A stretch of 53,354 bases of DNA from Candidatus Hydrogenedentota bacterium (lineage in GTDB: Bacteria; Hydrogenedentota; Hydrogenedentia; Hydrogenedentales; CAILVY01). The position numbers and the translations under genes are program-made. Below are positions 43,841 through 53,330 of this stretch, one piece after another. Every line of letters starts with the position of its first letter. Position 1 is the stretch's first letter. Under the pieces are notes generated by a model that saw only the letters and a list, made by a program, of their open reading frames with translations, had not been told where the DNA came from and ran no database searches. Where the stretch lies: positions 1 to 53,354 of the forward strand of contig JAKQOG010000141.1 in NCBI GenBank assembly GCA_029565395.1, given 5' to 3'.

Positions 43841-45310
43841 CTATACCAGCTTTAGTTTGCGGAATGCCGCAAACACCATTTGCAGCATGATCAAGGCATT
43901 TTTCAGGCGCTTGGTCATTTTGGTTTCGCCGTGCAGGCGTTCGCGGTAGTGCACGGGCACTTCGATGATCTTAAGATGGTTGCGGGCCGCGCCGAAAATC
44001 CAATCGTAATCGCCCCAGTGATCAATGGCGCCGAAATGCTCGCGCGCCGCCAGAATCTTGGGATAATCCCGCCGCCAGATAGCCTTGGTGCCGCAGAGGG
44101 TGTCCTTCAGCCGCTGAGACAAAACATAGGAGAACAGCATGGCAAAAAGCTTATTGCCCACGATATTAGGCAGGCGCATGGCGCGATGCTCCATCGGATA
44201 CACCAACCGCGAGCCGTTGATAAACTCGCCTTTGCCCGTTGCCAGGAATTCCGCGAATTGCGGCAGGTCTTCCGGCATTACCGACATGTCGGCGTCCAGG
44301 ATCATCAATATATCGCCTTTCGCTTCGGCAAATCCCGCACGGCATGCCGCGCCCTTATTAATTCCCGGCCCCTGCACGATCTTGATGTCTTTTTCAGGAT
44401 GCACCGCCTTCTCCTGTTCCAGGACGGCTGAGGTCGCATCCGTGGATTGATCATCCACAAATATGATCTCTGTGTGTTTGCCCATGACCGGAATGCGTTC
44501 CACCAGTCCCGGAATATTTTCGGCTTCGTTCTTGCAGGGCACGCATACGGAAACGCTGTAGCCCGGCGCGGATTCCTGAAGATTCAATGGCCGGGCAACG
44601 GAGTAATAGAGCATGCACAGGGGCCGCAGCAGGGGAATTAACGGAAGATATCGATTCAGCACATCGCTGAGATAGGGAACCTTAAAGGGAAGGATTACAT
44701 CAAATCCGTCCGCAACCTGCTCAAAACCTGACAGCGCGAAAATGTTTTGGATATCGTGCCGGGACAGCCAATTCTGCACCGGATGGCGGGGGGCCAATCC
44801 CATCCTGCCCGCCGACTTCACCACTGGCGCGAGCAGGTAGTTGTAGCACACCTGCACCACGCGGGTATGGGGCGTGCAAAGCTTGCGGATTTCTCGAAAG
44901 CACTGCGCCAGATCCGGAATCTCCGTAATGCTGTTGACAAGCAGGATCGTGTCGAAGGTTGTCCCCAGGGAGCCACATTCTGAAGCGGACACCGCCCGAA
45001 ATTCCAACTGCGGAAATTTGTCCGCCGGGAAACGTTTCCGGGCTTCCTCCGCCACTTCGGGGCAAAGGTCAATGCCCAAACCGTAGTCGGGGATTAAACC
45101 GGCCAGATTTTGACCCAGCCCGCAGCCGATTTCCAGAACCTTACCGGGATGTGGCACAAGATGGCGCAACAGGCGGATTTTACGATCATAATAATAGGCA
45201 TACCGGTCCAGGCAGGCGGAATACGCCGGAGCCATGGCCTGATAGCACTCACGGACGTGCGCTTCCTTCTCGGCCATGTACCGTTGTTTTTCAGAATTTC
45301 CGGAATTCAC
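43841..45310 (-). CDS. methyltransferase-glycosyltransferase family 2 fusion
   Basis: This 489-residue bifunctional protein joins two enzymes. Residues about 20-210 are a class I SAM methyltransferase (motif I VLEIGCGLGQNLAG, then GIDLCPEVAEEAR). Residues about 255-489 are a GT2 enzyme: VCVPCKNEAENIPGLV, FVDDQSTDATS, the nucleotide-sugar DxD in MILDADMS, and the end VHYRERLHGETKMTK, as in dolichol-phosphate-mannose or undecaprenyl-phosphate sugar transferases. A hydrophobic stretch at 225-250 links them. Such fusions occur in surface polysaccharide or lipid-carrier glycosylation. The start is uncertain: GTG at 45310 has GGAG too close, and ATG at 45277 has no clear site. Confidence 0.88.
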   Translation of the reverse strand: MNSGNSEKQRYMAEKEAHVRECYQAMAPAYSACLDRYAYYYDRKIRLLRHLVPHPGKVLEIGCGLGQNLAGLIPDYGLGIDLCPEVAEEARKRFPADKFPQLEFRAVSASECGSLGTTFDTILLVNSITEIPDLAQCFREIRKLCTPHTRVVQVCYNYLLAPVVKSAGRMGLAPRHPVQNWLSRHDIQNIFALSGFEQVADGFDVILPFKVPYLSDVLNRYLPLIPLLRPLCMLYYSVARPLNLQESAPGYSVSVCVPCKNEAENIPGLVERIPVMGKHTEIIFVDDQSTDATSAVLEQEKAVHPEKDIKIVQGPGINKGAACRAGFAEAKGDILMILDADMSVMPEDLPQFAEFLATGKGEFINGSRLVYPMEHRAMRLPNIVGNKLFAMLFSYVLSQRLKDTLCGTKAIWRRDYPKILAAREHFGAIDHWGDYDWIFGAARNHLKIIEVPVHYRERLHGETKMTKRLKNALIMLQMVFAAFRKLKLV

Positions 45311-45364
45311 TCTCCATGACTCCGGTGCGGCCTATATTCCACTGCATCACAACGCAGGAACGCC

Positions 45365-46726
45365 TCACACAGGCAATTCCCAGCCTTTGCGGTATTCTTT
45401 GCTGATGAGGGCGTTCGCGGCGGCATTGTTCGTAATCTTCATCGCCTTGGCGTCGTATTCGAGCTTCGTGCCCGTGCGAATGGCAATCGTGCCCAGCAGC
45501 ACCATCTCGACAAACGGCGCCGCATAATCGAAATTCGAGCAGGCCGGCGGGCCGCCTTTGCATGCATCGATCCAATTACGGTAGTGCCCGCCCTCGACAA
45601 GAGGCAGCGTGGGATCGGGTTTCGTATAGCCGATCATGCGTTCATTGGGCATCAAGCGCGGGCGGGTGCCATACGTGCCCACGGTAATACATCCTTTGTC
45701 GCCGATGAACAACGATCCGTTTTCCCCGTCGCCAAGTTCCTGATCTGCGGGAATGCCCTCCGGACGTTTTGGAAGATTGCCGTTGTCATACCAATACATT
45801 TCAAACGGCGGCATCCCGCCCCGTGCGGGAAAACTATATTTCACTGTGGCGAACACCGGATAACTCAGATCATTACAGCCTTCGGAGGCCACAATCTCCG
45901 CGGAGTAGGTTTCCACCTCGCCGAGTTTCATTCCCCAAAAAGCGGGGTCCATGATGTGGCATCCCATATCACCGAGCGACCCGCAGCCATAGGCGAACCA
46001 CCCGCGCCAGACATGCGGATGATACCCTTTGTTATACGGATGCATCGGCGCGCTGCCGGTGAACAGATCCCAATCCAGCGTTTCTGGAATGGGCTGTTCC
46101 GGGAGCAGTTCACTTACTCCCTGCGCCCAGCGGCCCTGCGGGCGATCCGTCCAGATATGCACTTCACGGACGTTGCCAATCACACCCGACCAGATCATTT
46201 CGCACGCCTCGCGGACGCCCCGCCCGCTGTGACCCTGATTGCCCATTTGCGTGGCCACGTTCATTTCCCGGGCGGTCTTTTGCAGCAACCGCGCTTCGGC
46301 AATGGTGTGGGTGAGGGGTTTCTGCACATACACGTGCTTGCCCATTTTCATGGCCATGTAGGCCGCCGGCGCGTGGGTATGATCCGGCGTGGTGATGGTC
46401 ACGGCGTCAATCCCGTCGCCCATCTCCTCCAGCATCTTGCGGTAGTCTTTATAGTGTTTTGCGCCGGGGAACCGGGTAAACGATTCCGCCGCGCACTTCG
46501 CGTCCACGTCGCACAACGCCACAATGTTTTCGCGCGATACGGAACCGACATCCTCCCGGCCCTTTCCGCCAACGCCAATCCCCGCAATATTCAACTTCTC
46601 ATTCGGCGATACTTTCTTGGGCACCACACTGGCCGTGTTCGGTTTTGTGGCGCACCCCGAAAGCGCCACCGCGGTCGTAGTGGTGGCCGCCAAGAATGCC
46701 CGCCGCGAGATTGTCTGCTTCTTCAT
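45365..46726 (-). CDS. Tat-exported Gfo/Idh/MocA family oxidoreductase, probable lipoprotein
   Basis: This 453-residue protein begins KKQTISRRAFLAATTTTAVA with LSGCATK, a Tat signal combined with a lipobox. IAGIGVGGKGRED is the nucleotide-binding site, TTPDHTHAPAAYMAM and VYVQKPLTHTIAE are branch signatures (QKP replaces the more common EKP), and GCGSLGDMGCHIMDPAFW marks the catalytic domain. It is transcribed toward the methyltransferase-GT2 fusion with a 54-bp gap. Substrate unknown; a role in extracytoplasmic sugar oxidation fits the family. Confidence 0.9.
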   Translation of the reverse strand: MKKQTISRRAFLAATTTTAVALSGCATKPNTASVVPKKVSPNEKLNIAGIGVGGKGREDVGSVSRENIVALCDVDAKCAAESFTRFPGAKHYKDYRKMLEEMGDGIDAVTITTPDHTHAPAAYMAMKMGKHVYVQKPLTHTIAEARLLQKTAREMNVATQMGNQGHSGRGVREACEMIWSGVIGNVREVHIWTDRPQGRWAQGVSELLPEQPIPETLDWDLFTGSAPMHPYNKGYHPHVWRGWFAYGCGSLGDMGCHIMDPAFWGMKLGEVETYSAEIVASEGCNDLSYPVFATVKYSFPARGGMPPFEMYWYDNGNLPKRPEGIPADQELGDGENGSLFIGDKGCITVGTYGTRPRLMPNERMIGYTKPDPTLPLVEGGHYRNWIDACKGGPPACSNFDYAAPFVEMVLLGTIAIRTGTKLEYDAKAMKITNNAAANALISKEYRKGWELPV

Positions 46727-46920
46727 TCTGCACGTCTCCTGGTATGATTGATTTCCAAGTCATTGCGTTAAACGCCCCGTAATCGTAACGCACTGCCTCT
46801 ATACGTTGCCACTTTACCCTTTTGGGGGCAGGAGCTATTGGAAAGGCTGAGCAAGGGTGGATACAATGTGGCGGGTATGTAAAGCCTGTATGTAACGGTA
46901 AATTGGAATAACGTGTTATC

Positions 46921-47922
46921 GTGAAAGCGTATTTGATACGGAGAGTGCTGCTGATTGTGCCGGCGTTTATCGGTATCAGCTTCATCACTTTCTTGATCGT
47001 GCAGTTGTCTCCGGGTAATCCTTTGATGGAAAAACTGCGGCGCGGAGGCGAGGGTGGGGGTGTGGCCTCGGCGGCGATTCCGCCTGAATATATTGAACAG
47101 ATGAAAAAAATGTACGGATTGGACAAGCCGGTGCCGGTCCGGTATGCGCTGTGGTTGAGGCGGCTGGTCATGTTTGACTTCGGGAATTCATACAAGGATC
47201 AGCGCCCGGTGATGGATCGAATCAAGGAAACACTTCCGATAACACTGCAATTGAATATCATTTCATTGTTGCTGATCTATTTGATCGCGATCCCGATAGG
47301 GGTGTATTCGGCAACCCATCCGCGATCCTGGCGGGACACGATTACGACCTTCATTCTTTTTATTCTATACAGTCTTCCGAGTTTCTGGCTGGCGATGCTG
47401 TTGATGTATTTCTTTGGAGGAGGACCATATTTTCACTGGTTTCCGGTGTATGGGATCAACAGCCAGGGGGCGCAGGATTGGCCGTGGCCTCAATGGCTGC
47501 TGGATCGATCATGGCACCTTGTACTGCCGATTCTATGTCTGACGTATGCGGACCTTGCGGGGCTGTCACGCTATGCACGGGCGGGGATGATCAATGAAAT
47601 TCGTCAGGATTATGTCCGCACGGCGTATGCGTATGGCTTCTCCGAGCGCACGGTGGTGTACAAATACGCCATGCGGAACTCGCTGATCCCGATCATTACA
47701 CTGCTCGGCGCATTACTGCCTTCGATGATCGGTGGCAGCGTGATTATTGAAAGCATCTTCTCCATCCCCGGCATGGGCCGTCTGGCGTTCGAAGCGATCC
47801 TTTCGCGGGATTACCCATTGATACTCGGAATCTTATCGATATCCTCATTGCTGACGCTGCTGGGATTGATTATTTCCGATGTGCTGTATGCCATCGTGGA
47901 TCCACGGATACGGTTTGAATGA
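46921..47922 (+). CDS. dppB: Opp/Dpp-type ABC transporter permease (B subunit)
   Basis: This 333-residue inner-membrane protein has about six hydrophobic segments. The N-terminal YLIRRVLLIVPAFIGISFITF and QLSPGNP, the permease loop YVRTAYAYGFSERTVVYKYAMRNSLIP and the end [14 protein letters not shown] are standard for DppB/OppB. The GTG start has no clear ribosome site. Three ATGA overlaps join this operon of four. Peptides or oligosaccharides are possible substrates. The dpp and opp labels are interchangeable at this level. Confidence 0.9.
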   Translation: MKAYLIRRVLLIVPAFIGISFITFLIVQLSPGNPLMEKLRRGGEGGGVASAAIPPEYIEQMKKMYGLDKPVPVRYALWLRRLVMFDFGNSYKDQRPVMDRIKETLPITLQLNIISLLLIYLIAIPIGVYSATHPRSWRDTITTFILFILYSLPSFWLAMLLMYFFGGGPYFHWFPVYGINSQGAQDWPWPQWLLDRSWHLVLPILCLTYADLAGLSRYARAGMINEIRQDYVRTAYAYGFSERTVVYKYAMRNSLIPIITLLGALLPSMIGGSVIIESIFSIPGMGRLAFEAILSRDYPLILGILSISSLLTLLGLIISDVLYAIVDPRIRFE

Positions 47923-48917
47923 AGAACACGCACCAAAAACAAGGGTATTGGCGGCTGGTAGGCCGGCAGTTCCGGCGGAACCGGCTGGCGGTGTTATCGG
48001 CGTGCATTCTGCTGTTTCTGGTGGCGCTGGCTTTGTCGGCCCCGTTTTTGGCGAGCGGCAGTCCGATTTATTTGGTTAAGGATGGAAAAACGTATTGGTT
48101 TCCCAATGTATTCGCATACCGAGACTTGGTGAATTTCGATTATCCGCGCTGGCAGAAAGCGCCCGGGGATTATGCGCTGTGGCCCGTTGTGCCCTACGCG
48201 CCCGAAGACTCGAATTTAAGGAACCGGCTGCAAGGTCCCAGCCGGTATCATTATCTGGGCACGGACGACCGTGGCCGGGACGTGCTCAGCCGGATGATCT
48301 GGGGCACCCGCATCTCGATCACGATTGGATTCGTGGCGGTGGGCATTTCCGTCTTGATCGGACTCATCATCGGATCACTGGCCGGGTACTATGGTGGTTT
48401 TGTGGATACGGTGGCGCAGCGGATCATCGAGATCATGATGTGCATCCCCGTGTTCTTCTTGATCATAACGTTGATCGCATTTCTTCCACCAAGCATTTAC
48501 AACATCATGGTGGTGATCGGCATCACGGGATGGACCGGTGTGGCGCGGCTTGTGCGCGGTGAGTTTTTAAGGTTGCGCGAGAGCGATTTCGCGACGGCGG
48601 CGCGCGCAACCGGTCTGAGCGACCGGAGGGTAATGTTCCGGCACCTGCTCCCGAATGCGCTGGCGCCGGTGCTGGTGAGCGCCACCTTTGGCATCGCGGG
48701 GGCGATTCTCACCGAGTCCGCGTTGAGCTTTTTGGGATTTGGCGTGCCGCCGCCCACCGCGAGTTGGGGCGAGATCCTGTCGCAGTCCAAGCGCTATATA
48801 GATTTCGCGTGGTGGCTCGTAACCTTCCCCGGCGGTGCGATATTCATCACGGTAACCGCGTTTAATCTCGTGGGCGAGGGCCTGCGCGACGCCATGGATC
48901 CACGATTACGCCAATGA
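47919..48917 (+). CDS. dppC: Opp/Dpp-type ABC transporter permease (C subunit)
   Basis: This 332-residue permease has the EAA-type loop [23 protein letters not shown] and [17 protein letters not shown] near the end, as in DppC/OppC. After the first helix ([21 protein letters not shown]) comes an extended periplasmic segment of about 80 residues ([15 protein letters not shown] to [11 protein letters not shown]). Its start overlaps the B-subunit stop by ATGA, and its own stop overlaps the ATPase gene the same way. Confidence 0.92.
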   Translation: MKNTHQKQGYWRLVGRQFRRNRLAVLSACILLFLVALALSAPFLASGSPIYLVKDGKTYWFPNVFAYRDLVNFDYPRWQKAPGDYALWPVVPYAPEDSNLRNRLQGPSRYHYLGTDDRGRDVLSRMIWGTRISITIGFVAVGISVLIGLIIGSLAGYYGGFVDTVAQRIIEIMMCIPVFFLIITLIAFLPPSIYNIMVVIGITGWTGVARLVRGEFLRLRESDFATAARATGLSDRRVMFRHLLPNALAPVLVSATFGIAGAILTESALSFLGFGVPPPTASWGEILSQSKRYIDFAWWLVTFPGGAIFITVTAFNLVGEGLRDAMDPRLRQ

Positions 48918-49960
48918 CAAACAACAGTATGCATAACGGTTCGGCACTCCTGCGGGTGTGCGATCTAAAAACACACTTCCACACGGATCAGGGCGTGGCC
49001 CGCGCGGTGGACGGCATCTCGTTTGACCTGCCCGCGGGCAAAACGCTCGCACTCGTGGGCGAAAGCGGCTGCGGGAAAAGTGTGACGGCGCTGTCGATTC
49101 TGAGGTTGATTCCGAGTCCCCCCGGCGTGATTTCCGGCGAGGGCGTCTTCTTTGAAAATCAAAATTTATTAGCGCTTTCGGAAAGGGAGATGCGAAACAT
49201 CCGGGGCAATGACATCTCTATGATTTTCCAGGAGCCGATGACCTCGATGAATCCGGTGTTCCGTGTTGGCCGGCAGATCGCGGCGGTGCTGCGTCTGCAT
49301 CAGCGGCTTTCGGAAAGCGAGGCAAGAAAAGAGACGCTCGCGATGCTCGATCGGGTGGGGATTCCGGCGGCGGAGCGAAGGATGGACGATTATCCGCATC
49401 AGATGTCCGGCGGCATGCTCCAGCGGGTGATGATAGCCATGGCGCTGGCGTGCCGCCCGAAGATTTTAATTGCGGACGAGCCCACCACCGCGCTCGACGT
49501 CACGATTCAGGCACAAATCCTGGATCTACTCAAAACGTTACAGCACGAAACGGGGATGTCGGTACTACTGATTACGCACGATCTCGGCATCGTCGCAGAG
49601 ACGGCGGATGAGGTCGTCGTCATGTATGCTGGAAAAATCGCGGAGAAGGCATCCGTGAAATCATTGTTTGCGGCGCCCCAGCATCCCTATACAAAAGGAC
49701 TGTTCGCATCCTTGCCGGCCCTGCAACGCGGCAAGGACCGCCTGTACACTATTCGCGGCACGGTGCCGGCGCCGACGGTGTTTCCCGGCGGGTGCAGATT
49801 TCATCCGCGCTGCCCATACGCCTTGACATGTTGTGCAAATGAGGCGCCGCCTTTTGTCGAGACCATACCCGGACATTACGCCGCCTGCTGGCTGCATGAT
49901 CCCAAAACGATGCATGCGTTGGGCAAACCAGCAGGAATACCGAAGGAGACCTGCGCATGA
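48914..49960 (+). CDS. dppD: Opp/Dpp-type ABC transporter ATPase (D subunit)
   Basis: This 348-residue ATPase has Walker A GESGCGKS (49-56), signature MSGGMLQR and Walker [13 protein letters not shown]. The C-terminal oligopeptide-transporter domain has its Cys motif ([14 protein letters not shown]). It drives import with the F subunit, whose gene overlaps by ATGA. Confidence 0.93.
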   Translation: MTNNSMHNGSALLRVCDLKTHFHTDQGVARAVDGISFDLPAGKTLALVGESGCGKSVTALSILRLIPSPPGVISGEGVFFENQNLLALSEREMRNIRGNDISMIFQEPMTSMNPVFRVGRQIAAVLRLHQRLSESEARKETLAMLDRVGIPAAERRMDDYPHQMSGGMLQRVMIAMALACRPKILIADEPTTALDVTIQAQILDLLKTLQHETGMSVLLITHDLGIVAETADEVVVMYAGKIAEKASVKSLFAAPQHPYTKGLFASLPALQRGKDRLYTIRGTVPAPTVFPGGCRFHPRCPYALTCCANEAPPFVETIPGHYAACWLHDPKTMHALGKPAGIPKETCA

Positions 49961-50964
49961 GCAATGATCTCCTGGTAGTGCACAAGCTCGTGAAACACTT
50001 TCCCGTGCGCAAGGGCGTTTTTTCGCGCGTGATCGGGCACGTGCGCGCGGTGGACGGCATAAGCTTTTCCATCCCGCGCGGGAAAACACTCAGTCTTGTC
50101 GGTGAAAGCGGCAGCGGCAAAACCACGGCAGCACGGTCGCTTTTGCGGTTGATGGAGCCGACGTCTGGATCGGTGCTGTTCGACGGCATGGATGTCACGC
50201 AATGCCATCGGAAAGAATTGCGCGCGTTGCGCAAGCGCATGCAAATCATTTTTCAGGATCCGTATGGCTCTCTGAATCCCCGTATGACGGTATATTCCGT
50301 GTTAGCGGAAGCCTTGCGGAACCACAAAGTGGCCACACGATCTGAACACCGGGATCGAGTATTTGAATTGCTCAGCATGGTCGGGCTGCCTCCTGAAGCG
50401 GCGGATCGGTATCCACACGAATTCAGCGGCGGGCAGCGGCAGCGAATCGGCATTGCGCGCGCGCTGTCGGTCTCTCCCGATCTCATTGTGGCGGACGAAC
50501 CGGTCTCCGCGCTTGATGTATCAATCCAGGCGCAAATTTTAAACCTTCTGGAAGACCTGCAAACCAAGCTCAGCCTCACCTACCTGTTTATCGGCCATGA
50601 TCTCAGCGTGGTGCGCCATATTTCCGATACGGTTGCCGTGATGTACCTAGGAAAAATAGTCGAGATCGGACCATGCGAGGAAATTTTCGCGAAGCCAGTG
50701 CATCCTTACACTATCGCACTGTTGGCGGCGGTGCCCGTGCCCGATCCGGATCGCCGGCGGACACGCATCCTCCTTCCCGGCGATATCCCCAGTCCGATTA
50801 ACCCGCCAAGCGGCTGTGCTTTCCATCCACGCTGTCCCGATGCGCAGCCCGAATGCGCGCAATACACCACACCACTTGTAGAAGTTACGCCGGGTCATAC
50901 GGTGGCGTGCCCGGTGCATGCACCGGGGAAGGGAACTTGTTTCGCCGAAGACTCCTCGCAATGA
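49957..50964 (+). CDS. dppF: Opp/Dpp-type ABC transporter ATPase (F subunit)
   Basis: This 335-residue ATPase has Walker A GESGSGKT (49-56), signature FSGGQRQR, Walker [13 protein letters not shown] and the family C-terminal Cys motif ([14 protein letters not shown]). It is the last gene of the four-gene operon. A solute-binding protein gene is absent before, within and after it inside the window. Confidence 0.93.
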   Translation: MSNDLLVVHKLVKHFPVRKGVFSRVIGHVRAVDGISFSIPRGKTLSLVGESGSGKTTAARSLLRLMEPTSGSVLFDGMDVTQCHRKELRALRKRMQIIFQDPYGSLNPRMTVYSVLAEALRNHKVATRSEHRDRVFELLSMVGLPPEAADRYPHEFSGGQRQRIGIARALSVSPDLIVADEPVSALDVSIQAQILNLLEDLQTKLSLTYLFIGHDLSVVRHISDTVAVMYLGKIVEIGPCEEIFAKPVHPYTIALLAAVPVPDPDRRRTRILLPGDIPSPINPPSGCAFHPRCPDAQPECAQYTTPLVEVTPGHTVACPVHAPGKGTCFAEDSSQ

Positions 50965-51006
50965 AAGATAAAATCGTACTGCGGGGAATACACGATCAAC
51001 GTTTCA

Positions 51007-51684
51007 TTATTGGAATGTGGGGCCTTTGACCTGGAACGTAAGGCCGGGGATTTTAAGATACTCGAATTCGACGGCGTAGTTGTTGCCGATTATGCGTACA
51101 ATGCGCATGTCGTCGAATTCCTCCCCTTCCCGCCGGGTGGTGGTTTTGATCTTTCCAGTGGTGCGGTCGGTGGTTTGCACGAAGATGTTGATGGCTCTGG
51201 TCTCTCTGTCTTCGAGAAATCCTTTTACTTCCACCTTGGGTTTGGCGATCATTAGTTTGGCGCGGTCGTCAAGACGGCTAAGCACTTCGCTGTGCAGATT
51301 TAAAAGTTCGAATGCATCGATGCAGGCTTCGACCAATGGCCATTGTTCCTGGTCGCGGGCGCGTTTGGCCATTTCGGCGAATTCATTTCCAACTTCTTTG
51401 AGAGCCTCCTGTCCCTGGGTATATTGTCCGTATTGCAGTTTGGCGTCACGCAATCCATTGATCACCTGGTTCCTGGTTTCCTCCGGAAGCGGGGTTTGAT
51501 CGCCCGGCTGAGGGGTGTTCAACAATTGTTTGAAGGGTTCTACGAGCGGTTTGACCTTGGCCAGGATTTCCTCCCGTGTAGGTTCAACCGGAGGCGGGGG
51601 CTCGTTGGTTTTTTGCCAGAAACTCTTGTCGCAACCCATGGCCAACAGGGCCAGGCTCACTGTTAGTATCATCATGCGCTTCAT
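51007..51684 (-). CDS. lipoprotein of unknown function
   Basis: This 225-residue protein starts at the ATG at 51684, 9 nt after GGAG; an ATG two codons earlier is too close to the site. The signal ends at the lipobox LLAMGC. A Pro-rich linker (NEPPPPVEPT) leads to a helical middle (residues 30-140, charged, few aromatics) and a C-terminal beta region (KVEVKGFLEDRETRAINIFV, DDMRIVRIIGNNYAVEFEYL). No family is recognised. It is convergent with the ABC operon and downstream of the PHP-like gene. Confidence 0.8.
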   Translation of the reverse strand: MKRMMILTVSLALLAMGCDKSFWQKTNEPPPPVEPTREEILAKVKPLVEPFKQLLNTPQPGDQTPLPEETRNQVINGLRDAKLQYGQYTQGQEALKEVGNEFAEMAKRARDQEQWPLVEACIDAFELLNLHSEVLSRLDDRAKLMIAKPKVEVKGFLEDRETRAINIFVQTTDRTTGKIKTTTRREGEEFDDMRIVRIIGNNYAVEFEYLKIPGLTFQVKGPTFQ

Positions 51685-51782
51685 AATCATTCGCTCCCAT
51701 TCCCAATCGTGCATTTATCTTAAGAAGTCCTGCCTTAAGACAGAACCTGCTCTTCTGTTCCCTTATAGTCAACGCTTTTTCT

Positions 51783-53129
51783 TTAATTTTCAAGCCCCAG
51801 CAGGGCGATAAGCTCCGTTGCGGTACGTTCATGGCCGACCGCAAGAAATGCCGTTTCTTTGCCGGTGACGTACGTCTCGCCAACAGCGGCATAGAAAGCG
51901 TTTTTGTCTTTTACCGAGGCAAAGTTCTCTTGCGCCCACGCGCTCAGATAGCCCATGCCGGCATGCGCCTGTAACAGGGTGTGGGCGTGGATAATATGCG
52001 CGCCTTCCAGAAACACAGGATACAACGGCTGTAATTCCGGGGTTTCAAAGGCATCCACGAAGCGTTGGCCATACGCATTCATTTCCGTGCCGACAACGAT
52101 GGGCAAATAACGCGATTGCGCCCGCTTCACTACATCAAAGAGGTTCTTCACTTTAAGTTTGCGTGTTTCCGGGTCCTTAAAATTCCAGTTCCGTTCCGGG
52201 ATGATGGTCAGAACCGCTGCTCCCGACGCCTGCATCAGGTCCAGCAACTCATCAATGGACTGCTCTCCCGCCGAGGCGCCATCTACCCAGGCATAACTGG
52301 GGATGGCGCCGTTGTTGAGAATAAAAGCATTCACATCTTCGAGGCGCGGAAAATCCGGTCCTTCCGGCGTTACATACCCCACGCCGCCTGCCTTCATGGT
52401 CTTGGCGCGGATCAACCCCTGGAAAATGGGGCTGTCATCCAGACAATTCATTATCGTGTTTGCATCCGTCTTTAGTTTTTCCGCCCAGAAGGCTGCTCGC
52501 GCTTCAGATTCGGGAAACACCTGTTGTGCTTTGGCGTCATATGCCATGCAGACGTGCCGTTCTGTCGCGTTGCCGTTGGGCGTAAGCGGAAGCACGTCTG
52601 CATCGTAGTCAAGCGTAACCGGCGCAAGATAGGGATTGATTCGGTCCACCATGCTGCGGTTGCGCGCCTGTGCGATGGTCTTAAGGGTGGAGATCATTTC
52701 CGCGCCCTGCACGGCGGTTGAGGTGAATCCAACGCCCACGTGATAGCTGATTCCCGGTTCGCCGGGCGAGTTCATGACACGCGTGCCGAATTCGGGAACA
52801 AATACGCGGGTCTCGAATCCGGCGCAGCGGCGCAAATCGAGCCGGGCGCAGGCAAGCAGGAATTCATCCACGCCGTCCAGCACGTCAAAATCCACGAGAC
52901 CCATGCCATACAAACCGGCGCACCGCGCCTTCCATGCGAGACATGAGGGCGAGTACCCATATCCGTTATAGGAGAAAATGCTATGGGCATGGAGATTGAA
53001 AAAGCCCTGCTGGACCGGCAGGTCAATTCTCCCTTCCTTTGCCATCATGATGAGCTGGTCCAGCGCGTCTTTCCGATGACGCGGATCGAAATCATTGAGT
53101 TTTTGTTCCAATGCAGCCTGCTTGTCCAT
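51783..53129 (-). CDS. PHP-like metallohydrolase domain protein
   Basis: This 448-residue cytoplasmic protein starts at the ATG at 53129, 9 nt after GGAG. FFNLHAHSIFSYNGYGYSP near residue 43 is the PHP-type HxH metal motif, followed by GLVDFDVLDGVDEFL as in PHP-domain phosphoesterases. The region EGAHIIHAHTLLQAHAG supplies further His residues near 385. The middle (residues 150-300) has no recognisable PHP sequence and may be an insertion. PHP proteins hydrolyse phosphoesters; the substrate here is unknown. The lipoprotein gene follows 98 bp on. Confidence 0.7.
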   Translation of the reverse strand: MDKQAALEQKLNDFDPRHRKDALDQLIMMAKEGRIDLPVQQGFFNLHAHSIFSYNGYGYSPSCLAWKARCAGLYGMGLVDFDVLDGVDEFLLACARLDLRRCAGFETRVFVPEFGTRVMNSPGEPGISYHVGVGFTSTAVQGAEMISTLKTIAQARNRSMVDRINPYLAPVTLDYDADVLPLTPNGNATERHVCMAYDAKAQQVFPESEARAAFWAEKLKTDANTIMNCLDDSPIFQGLIRAKTMKAGGVGYVTPEGPDFPRLEDVNAFILNNGAIPSYAWVDGASAGEQSIDELLDLMQASGAAVLTIIPERNWNFKDPETRKLKVKNLFDVVKRAQSRYLPIVVGTEMNAYGQRFVDAFETPELQPLYPVFLEGAHIIHAHTLLQAHAGMGYLSAWAQENFASVKDKNAFYAAVGETYVTGKETAFLAVGHERTATELIALLGLEN

Positions 53130-53330
53130 ACCACTACTCTCCATAACTTCAGGATAATCGTACCCCAAGTCTAACACACTTTCCAAAAGCCTGATACACA
53201 CCATCAGGATTGCCAGCGCTGACGAGTTGAGGGGATTTTGCCACTTGCCCTGGCGTTGGCTGGGGTTCGCCCGTCCAATGACGGTTGTGGAGACAGAGGG
53301 GTGGTGTTGGGTTTTGGCAAGGGGGGGATG

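Noticed and set aside
45584..46747. 387-codon plus-strand frame opposite the third Gfo/Idh gene
   Set aside because: It is antisense to a well-supported Tat oxidoreductase and shows no motifs.
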